From an uncultured Clostridia bacterium (GTDB lineage: Bacteria; Bacillota; Clostridia; Christensenellales; Borkfalkiaceae), in assembly GCA_947623655.1 (NCBI GenBank), contig CANQHG010000001.1:53207-117206 (forward strand): a stretch of 64,000 nt of DNA, given 5' to 3'. Shown here in pieces: positions 57,747-64,000 of this stretch. The stretch's first letter is position 1, and each line of letters begins with the position of its first letter. Under the pieces are notes generated by a model. That model worked only from the letters and a program-made list of their open reading frames with translations, was not told the DNA's origin and did not search any database. Position numbers and translations under genes: made by a program.

Positions 57747-57785
57747 AACGGGGCGCCCCTCGGCTTTGCCGAGGGGCGCCCCGTT
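57747..57785. terminator. Perfect 18-bp-stem palindrome between convergent genes
   Basis: AACGGGGCGCCCCTCGGC-TTT-GCCGAGGGGCGCCCCGTT; no long U-tract on either side. Confidence 0.65.
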
Positions 57786-57804
57786 CAATATGATGCTATC
57801 GGTT

Positions 57805-58833
57805 TTATTGTTCCGCGTTCGGACCGTCTTTTTTTCCTTTCTTTCTCGCAACCATCACGAGCGTAAATGAAATCGCCGCGCCGACAAGAAGCAGAGCGAC
57901 CGCGGCGACGATATACCAAGGGTTTGAGAGCAGGGCTGTGCCTGTGTCGCGCACGACAGAGGCGTAGACGGCGGGAATACTGCCCACGATAAAGCCGATG
58001 ATCGCAAAATATGTCCCGCGCGGGAACTTCCTGAGGAGATATTTCATGAGCACGGACACGCCGAAGAAGCCGCCGACGACCCCAATCCCCGCGCACAGGA
58101 ACACGAGAAGACTCACACCGACATCCTGCCCGACGAGAAGATGCTCCGTGAGAAGCTGTACGAGAGGCGTGTAGTAGCCGAAAATCAGAAGCAGCATGGA
58201 ACCCGAGATCCCGGGAACGACGAGGGCGCACGCCCCCACGGCGCCGATGAGAATGAGAAGAAGGTAGCCGCCGAAGTTCAACCCGAGAAGAAAGCCTTCA
58301 GGCTGGCTGGCGGTCGGCAGAAAGCAGAGAGACGCCGCAACCGCAAGCGGGATGAGGCAAGCGACGATGTGCGTCCATTTCGGCTTTCCCTTGACCTTTT
58401 GCGTCACAGAAGGCAGCCCCCCGAGCGCAAGCCCGACAAAGAGCGAGACAGTGGGAATGGGGAAATGTCCGAGCCCCCACTGTATGGGCAGAATGAGCGC
58501 GGCAACGCCCAAAATCAGCCCGATCAGAATGGGAAAAAGAAACGCGACGCTCGTTTTGAAGTGCTTGAAGAGATCGGCGACGGAACCGACGAGTTTTTCG
58601 TAGACGCCGAGGATCGCCGCCACCGAGCCGCCCGAAAATCCGGGGATAATAAAGGCGACGCCGATCGCCGCGCCCCGCACGATGTTCAGCAAAAATTCCA
58701 AGAGTTTATTCTGTTTGTCATGTCCGTTTTCGGGCCCCTTTTCGGGCGCCTTTCCGATCTCACAGCCTTTGGTTTTGACGGGCTCCCCGTCCGATGCGGA
58801 TACGGGATCCGAAAGCGTGTCATCTTGTTCCAT
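57805..58833 (-). CDS. DUF368 membrane protein (PopT-type undecaprenyl-phosphate translocase family)
   Basis: IVRGAAIGVAFIIPGFSGGSVAAILGVYEKLV...GACALVVPGISGSMLLLIFGYYTPLV. Confidence 0.9.
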   Translation of the reverse strand: MEQDDTLSDPVSASDGEPVKTKGCEIGKAPEKGPENGHDKQNKLLEFLLNIVRGAAIGVAFIIPGFSGGSVAAILGVYEKLVGSVADLFKHFKTSVAFLFPILIGLILGVAALILPIQWGLGHFPIPTVSLFVGLALGGLPSVTQKVKGKPKWTHIVACLIPLAVAASLCFLPTASQPEGFLLGLNFGGYLLLILIGAVGACALVVPGISGSMLLLIFGYYTPLVQLLTEHLLVGQDVGVSLLVFLCAGIGVVGGFFGVSVLMKYLLRKFPRGTYFAIIGFIVGSIPAVYASVVRDTGTALLSNPWYIVAAVALLLVGAAISFTLVMVARKKGKKDGPNAEQ

Positions 58834-58840
58834 AGTTTTA

Positions 58841-58869
58841 AGTATATCATAGGAAAAGTGAAAATACAA
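58841..58869 (-). promoter_or_regulatory. Sigma-A promoter abutting the DUF368 start codon
   Basis: Minus strand TTGTAT (58869-58864), 17 bp, TATACT (58846-58841); ATG at 58833 is 7 nt downstream. Confidence 0.75.
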
Positions 58870-58958
58870 CTTATTTTGCAGAAAAATCGTGCTTCGCCTG
58901 CCGACCGCCGCCTTTTTCGGCTTGAAGACAGAGAATAAAGAAATCGGCATAAAAACAG

Positions 58959-58987
58959 TTGATTTTTTTGCTATGATGATGTAAAAT
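58959..58987 (+). promoter_or_regulatory. Promoter of the interrupted tRNA-Arg gene
   Basis: TTGATT (58959-58964), 17 bp, TAAAAT (58982-58987). Confidence 0.65.
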
Positions 58988-59027
58988 AAAACATGTATTT
59001 CCGTTGTCGGAAATTGTGATTTGATAT

Positions 59028-59065
59028 GCTTCCTTAGTTAAATGGATATAACAGCCCCCTCCTAA
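59028..59065 (+). pseudogene. 5' half of tRNA-Arg(CCU), truncated at the anticodon loop
   Basis: GCTTCCTTAGTTAAATGGATATAACAGCCCCCTCCTAA matches the acceptor, D-arm and anticodon-loop layout of the intact copy at 59215; no 3' half follows. Confidence 0.8.
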
Positions 59066-59214
59066 ACGTGAGAGCTATCCACCAAAACGGGAAGAAATGG
59101 GCAAAAAATGCCTTAAAATCGGCAAAAACGAGCCGTTTTTGGGGTCGCAAATAAAATTGGTATAAAAATTGGTATAAAATTTTTTCAGCCGCTTTTCCGA
59201 CAACTTCATATCAT

Positions 59215-59289
59215 ACTTCCGTAGTTAAAGGGATATAACAAAATCCTCCTAAGATTTAGTTTCGGGTTCGAGTCCCGGCGGGAGTACCA
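59215..59289 (+). tRNA. tRNA-Arg, anticodon CCU, with encoded CCA
   Basis: Acceptor ACTTCCG/CGGGAGT; D-arm GTTA/TAAC; anticodon stem-loop AAATC-CTCCTAA-GATTT; T-arm TCGGG-TTCGAGT-CCCGG; discriminator A then CCA. Confidence 0.93.
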
Positions 59290-59321
59290 CGAAAAACCGC
59301 AAGATATTGCGGTTTTTCGCT
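59290..59321 (+). terminator. Terminator-like hairpin after tRNA-Arg
   Basis: CGAAAAACCGCAA-GATA-TTGCGGTTTTTCG. Confidence 0.75.
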
Positions 59322-59423
59322 TATCTAACCACAATATGTTGTGTTTTCAATTTTTCAAAATTGGTATAAATTTCCCGCTTTTGATTTATACCAGAAATTT
59401 GGGGGCGGCAAGCAAACAGCCCG

Positions 59424-59450
59424 CCGAAGTCCGACGGGCTGTCCGTTTGA
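59424..59450 (-). terminator. Terminator-like hairpin after integrase
   Basis: ACAGCCCGtCGGACTTCGGCGGGCTGT hairpin immediately downstream of the integrase stop. Confidence 0.65.
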
Positions 59451-60875
59451 TTACAGGATCTTGTTCAGCGCGGAGAGAGCTTTCTCCTGCGTGTCGGGGA
59501 TAAAGTGGCTGTAAACTTTCAGCGTGATGGTGCTATCGCTGTGTCCCATGTATTTGCTTACCGTCTGGATGGGAACACTCTGCGAGAGAAGCAAGCTGCA
59601 ATAGGTATGCCGAAGTCCGTGACAAGTGACGGCTTTCATGCTCCATTCTCTCTCGAAGTTCCGAAGCCACACGCCGAGTCGTTGCGGGGAGAGCGGTTCG
59701 CGGTAGAGATTGGATGCGAGATAGTATTCATCAAGGTGTTCGTCGAACGACCTGTCCGCCTCTCTGAACCATGCCATGTACTCTTTCAAGTCCTCGATCA
59801 GCGCGTCTGTCAAGGGAATTTCCCGTGCCGACGTCTGCGTCTTGGGAGCTTTCTCATACACGCCCATGCTCTTGTTGTAGAGCCTGTTCCGACGGATATG
59901 AACGACCTTTTTCTCGAAGTCGATATCCGACCAACGCAAGCCGCACATTTCGGCGTTACGGACGCCCGTCAAAAGCATGAATTTGAGCGGCACTCTCCGA
60001 TTGATCTGCTCGGCGGGCAGCCCGTCGAGCTTTTCGATGAACGCCCGTGCTTCCCTTATGGTAAACACTTCCTTTTCAGACACGGGGCGAAGGGTCGCGT
60101 TACTGCTCCCCGCGCCGACCTTCGTTGCGCAAACGGGGTTTTTCACGATCCACTCATAGCGGATTGCTTCATTGAACAGCGTTCGCAAGATGCGCCTGTA
60201 TCCCTTCACGGTTTCCACCGAATAGGGTCTGTACTCCGTGACAAGCTCAAAGTATTCCCCGAAGTCCAGCCCGTATTTTTCGCAAATATGCTCGGCGGAT
60301 TGCTTGTCGATATTCGCGTCCAGCTTCTTCATGCGGTGCGAGGAACAGCGCGATAAGATATGCTCCCGCGCCAGCTCGCGGAAATTCACCTGTTTCGGCA
60401 AGTCCTTTTTGAGTTTGGCGACCTCCGGCCCGCGAACGCCGTGTTCCTGAAAGCTGTTTAAGAACTTCTGAACGTCGCGGACGGTGATCTCCGAGAGCGG
60501 TTTGTCTGCAAGCTCTTGTTCCACCAAAAACTCCGTAAACCGACGTTCTACTGCTTCGGCGTGCTCGTAATAATTGACGGACAAATCCATCTTCAAATGG
60601 GCTTTCCATTCGGTCATCAGTTCGGTGAACGTCAAAACCCTTTTCCGTTCTTCCTGTACGACGTCATGGGCCTCGCGGCTCGTCTTTATCACTTCTTCCT
60701 CAAAGTCGAGGGCGAAGCGTTCTACCTGTTTTCTGAACTTCGCTTCGGTCAAGCCGTCGGTGTTGTAGAGACGTTTCACAAACAGCTTGCTTTTCCCCGT
60801 GGAGTCCTTGCCGCTTACCTGTATCTTCGCCTGCAATTCTCCCTTTTTGCTCTGTGTGATTTTGAAATAAGCCAT
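59451..60875 (-). CDS. Tyrosine recombinase/integrase (Tn916/phage type)
   Basis: N-terminal arm-binding-like region, core-binding SAM-like domain, catalytic motifs LTGVRNAEMCGLRWSDID...HGLRHTYCSLLLSQSVPIQTVSKYMGHSDSTITLKVYSHF. Confidence 0.94.
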   Translation of the reverse strand: MAYFKITQSKKGELQAKIQVSGKDSTGKSKLFVKRLYNTDGLTEAKFRKQVERFALDFEEEVIKTSREAHDVVQEERKRVLTFTELMTEWKAHLKMDLSVNYYEHAEAVERRFTEFLVEQELADKPLSEITVRDVQKFLNSFQEHGVRGPEVAKLKKDLPKQVNFRELAREHILSRCSSHRMKKLDANIDKQSAEHICEKYGLDFGEYFELVTEYRPYSVETVKGYRRILRTLFNEAIRYEWIVKNPVCATKVGAGSSNATLRPVSEKEVFTIREARAFIEKLDGLPAEQINRRVPLKFMLLTGVRNAEMCGLRWSDIDFEKKVVHIRRNRLYNKSMGVYEKAPKTQTSAREIPLTDALIEDLKEYMAWFREADRSFDEHLDEYYLASNLYREPLSPQRLGVWLRNFEREWSMKAVTCHGLRHTYCSLLLSQSVPIQTVSKYMGHSDSTITLKVYSHFIPDTQEKALSALNKIL

Positions 60876-61145
60876 TTAATTCTCCTTCATGGCGATGTAG
60901 TCCATGAGGCTCTGAATATCGACCAAAACCTTATTGCCGGCGGTCAAATGCTTGATTTTGCCTTCTTTACACCACATACGAATGGTATGTACGGTGATAG
61001 CGGTTTCGGGATCTTCCTCACGAACCATATCAAACGCTTTTTTAATACTTCGCAGCATCTTCGTTCCCTCCTTTTCGGATAGATAAGCACCTTGTGTTGT
61101 GGATAACCGTTTGTCAATCGCACAATAACTTTCAAGTGCTTCCAT
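60876..61145 (-). CDS. Excisionase-family helix-turn-helix protein
   Basis: ITVHTIRMWCKEGKIKHLTAGNKVLVDIQSLMDYI, directly upstream of the integrase. Start uncertain. Confidence 0.75.
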   Translation of the reverse strand: MEALESYCAIDKRLSTTQGAYLSEKEGTKMLRSIKKAFDMVREEDPETAITVHTIRMWCKEGKIKHLTAGNKVLVDIQSLMDYIAMKEN

Positions 61146-61355
61146 AAGATAGCCACGAAAACTTGATTTTGGCGGGGTATTTTTCAGAAATTTTCTTTTT
61201 AAGGCGGAACACCTGCGAAAAACCGACCGAATACGGGCATGATTTTTCCTCTCTTTTCGTTTGTTTTGTCTTTCGACACTCCAAACGGGTGAGCGGGAAA
61301 AGGAAAGCGGATGTCAAACGATGCGGACCCCTCCGCCGAAAACTAAATAGTATAA

Positions 61356-61378
61356 AAAAGCCGACCCCCGTCGGCTAA
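61356..61378. terminator. Hairpin AGCCGAC-CCCC-GTCGGCT preceded by a poly-A run (minus-strand terminator)
   Basis: aaaaaAGCCGACCCCCGTCGGCTaaaa. Confidence 0.5.
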
Positions 61379-61493
61379 AAGTCATTTTAAGGTTTGAGAG
61401 TTTGACAGGAGCGACTTTTTCTGCTACACCCCTGAACCGAAAGACAAAACAAATTGGAATAAGTTAATCTGCCCGTCCCAAAGTTATACAATA

Positions 61494-61727
61494 TTATATA
61501 TATTCCAAATACCCTAATTTTTTCAGGCGGTCCGCATGATAGTAAAATGTACTCCGCTTCAAGCCCAGCCTTTCCATAGCGTTTTGGATGGAGATCTCTC
61601 CTTCAAAATAAGACTGCATGACAGAAATAAATTCGGAAGAATAGACCGTTTGAGGCCGCCCGAATTGTACCCCGCGTCGTTGTGCTGCCGCAATCCCTTC
61701 GCGCTGACGCTCCTTGATTACGCTCAA
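61494..61727 (-). pseudogene. C-terminal fragment of a serine resolvase/invertase (catalytic N-terminal domain missing)
   Basis: VIKERQREGIAAAQRRGVQFGRPQ...SIQNAMERLGLKRSTFYYHADRLKKLGYLEYI (linker plus HTH). An in-frame stop lies immediately 5' of the ORF start. Confidence 0.75.
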
Positions 61728-63912
61728 TCAGGATGCTACCGAGCTTACGGGCAACAAGCTGTTCGGTTCCGTTGCCCAGGATGCAAATGTCACCTATCAA
61801 GGAAATGTGACCGTGACGTGCGTACCCGCAGCGGGCATGGAAGAGGTTTTGGCCTTTACGCAGGAGAGCCACGAACCCGCCCCCACCGTTTCCGTCGGCT
61901 CGGCAGAGGGCCTTGCTTCCCTTACCCAATCCGTACAGAGCGGCAGAGATTATTCCGGCATGACGATCACTTTGACCGATGATATCGACCTCAGCGAATC
62001 CGCCCTCGAAGAGATCGGGGCGTTCAAGGGCACGATCGACGGCGGCGAAGAGGGCCACACCATCTCCGGGTTGGATCTCAAGTATTTCAGTAAGGTCGCT
62101 TCTCCCGTATCTTTGATGTCCGCGGAAGAAGCTCCCACGCTCAAAAATGTGACCCTCGAATTCACGAAGTTCACGGGTGTCGAAAATTGGAGAGATTATA
62201 TAACGGCAGAGACCCTCGGTTCATTCATCGACACGGCAAAGATCAATCTTTGCAATTCGACGATTGCTTTGCAAGACGAGCAACTTCGCTATGAACTGAG
62301 ATATGACGGAGAGGGCAGTTCCTTGGGAGATGCCGTCATCGGGTTAAAGGATGGAGATCCCGAAACCGGCGATGGATACGACATAGTTTGGAATGATACT
62401 CAGTTTAATTTGTATGACTCTCGTGTGTTCCAGAATGTTAAGTTTACGGGCAATTCTTATATCAATATTGTCAGCGGAGGTACGGAAGAGAGCCCTATCA
62501 CCTTGACAATCGAGGGATGTTACGCAGATGTCCATCCTGCGAAGCTTTCAAATGCGGGAAGAGCCGCTTTCATTGTCTCGACAAACGAAAACGCTTATGT
62601 CAAGTATGATATCAGCAACAACTCGATTCTCAGTGCGCAGAGTACCGGGACTGACGCCGGTGATGGCGATTTCTACAGCGCCGCAATTTTCAGTTGGGCG
62701 AATGTGGCGAACGGCTCTCGGTTCCATAAAAATCATTTCGGAAATGCAACCGCGCCTCGCTATACTTTCATTGGTGTAAAACTCATGAATTTTGCGAAAG
62801 ACGCTAAGGTGAACTTTACCGAAAATGAAGTATATGGAACTACCCAATACTTCACTCTTGACGCATTTGATCTTTATCAGAACAATTCGAGAGCGAACAC
62901 ATACAGTGCATTCTTCAAAGATAATAAAGTGTATTCCACAGGAGAAGGTAAAGCGTACTTCCTCTTTGTGGAAGCCAATGTCATGAATGCGGCGAATCCC
63001 GCGCACGGACGCGTATATGTTACGGAAACAAATACTCTGAACGGTCAGAAAGTTGTAAAAGATAGCTACGATCCTGACACATTTGAGCCGTCCCCCGTGG
63101 CACTGACAGAATTAAGTGACCCCTCCGAAAGACCCAATAAATTTGAAAATCTTGCGGAACGTAAGCAAGCGGCGGCAGAATTGGAAGGCATCTATCAGTA
63201 CGATTTTGTCAGTTGGGAAGTTACGCTTAACGATAGCGATCAAATCGTATCCGGAACCTTTGTCCTCGGAGAAGATTTCAGCCGCGAACAGCTTCTCGAA
63301 TTGGCAGCGCCGGATGCAGATCCGAACAACATTAAGGTCTATAACACCGAAACCGGACTGATTACGGTCGGTGACGGGAAATACGCGATCGATTCTGCCG
63401 AAGCCCTCGTCGCGCTTGGAAATTATATGCGCACACAAGAAGACACGCTTCCACTCGATGTCATTCTGACTGCGAATATCAATCTTGCCGATGTGGAGCT
63501 TCCCGAATGGGAAGATGGCGTAAAAGCCACGGGCACCATTGACGGAAACGGGCATATCGTCTATGGCGTAAAACCTTTCATGGATGGTGATTATACAAAG
63601 AAAGTAACTTATCGCACGATCTTTGGTCACATGGATAGCTCTTCTACGATCAAAAACGTCAATTTCCTTTTTGAATTTGATGCGGCATGGCAGAAGGACT
63701 TTGACAACGGCATTGGTGCGAGTGGTAATGGTGTAAAACCCAACTTCTTTAAGGAAGTCGGTACAATCGAAAATATTGTATTGGTTATGAAAAATCAAGA
63801 TGGCACGAAAGGGTTGATATATAGCAGCTGCGGTGATAGCAATAAATTTGATATCGGTGGTATGGGCAGCGTGCCTCAGGACGTTTGGGATCGCGTTAAA
63901 GACGTCCTGTAA
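61714..63912 (+). pseudogene. Headless surface/beta-helix-type protein gene (no signal peptide)
   Basis: 732-aa ORF from a TTG codon with no signal peptide. Two related modules: SAEGLASLTQSVQSGRDYSGMTITLTDDIDLSE...FKGTIDGGEEGHTISGL and SAEALVALGNYMRTQEDTLPLDVILTANINLAD...ATGTIDGNGHIVYGV. Confidence 0.6.
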
Positions 63913-64000
63913 TCTCTCCACCTCGTTACCCTCATGAGTAGCAAAGCTCCAAAACCTTGTTACCCGAATGAGTAACTGAACCCAAAAGCAGCCGAGGGCA

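Larger units (their letters stand above)
59157..59394. repeat. Putative integrase arm-type sites, TTGGTATAAA
   Basis: Direct copies at 59157-59166, 59169-59178 and 59361-59370; near-exact inverted copy at 59385-59394. Confidence 0.6.
59066..64000. mobile_element. Integrative element (tRNA-Arg-associated); right end not resolved within the window
   Basis: Starts at the tRNA break; carries a complete tRNA-Arg, repeated putative integrase sites, tyrosine integrase, excisionase and serine-recombinase fragment. Confidence 0.65.

Noticed and set aside
59066-59214. Possibility that 59028-59100 is a complete tRNA with unusual 3' half
   Set aside because: No T-loop (TTCGA-type) and no acceptor complement AGGAAGC follow; only GGGAAGA occurs at about 59089, without supporting stems.
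59066-64000. Complete prophage
   Set aside because: No capsid, terminase, portal, tail or lysis genes are visible in the window; only integration functions and a surface-type ORF.

Overview
The window is a chromosomal segment of a low-to-mid-GC Firmicutes/Clostridia-like bacterium. Lineage is inferred from YlbJ and YunB sporulation-type proteins and from the ispG / PolC-like / rimP-nusA-rnpM-L7Ae-infB-rbfA-nrnA-truB-ribF gene order. From 1 to about 48.3 kb it holds mostly minus-strand housekeeping operons: rarA, pheA/DAHP synthase, coaD, rsmD, alr, rpoD-dnaG-dgt, an aroK-Q-E-B-C cluster, efp, the nusA/infB operon, ispG, nrdR, GH1, nadE, recA-cinA-pgsA-rimO-ftsK and an ABC-F gene. From 48.6 to 57.7 kb there is a plus-strand block: a TM1266-like regulator, an SsuABC-like ABC transporter, yunB, an lgt-like gene, a CPBP protease, an Fe-ADH, an XRE/membrane protein and a lipoprotein. 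A DUF368 gene follows. From about 59.03 kb to the window end there is an integrative element: a split tRNA-Arg(CCU), a complete tRNA-Arg(CCU), repeated putative integrase arm sites, a tyrosine integrase, an excisionase, a truncated serine recombinase and a headless surface-protein gene. Main points for follow-up: (1) the element appears to break a tRNA-Arg gene in its anticodon loop and carry a replacement copy behind the captured promoter; (2) a TM1266-like gene has a leader whose intrinsic terminator also contains the Shine-Dalgarno (SD) sequence and has an exact antiterminator; (3) a PolC-derived exonuclease lacking PHP and polymerase domains sits at the polC locus; (4) the ABC-F and rimP-nusA operons have structured leaders; (5) three genes have promoters positioned for leaderless mRNAs; (6) there are interspersed palindromic intergenic repeats. 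All functional calls come from reading the translated sequences; no database search was run.
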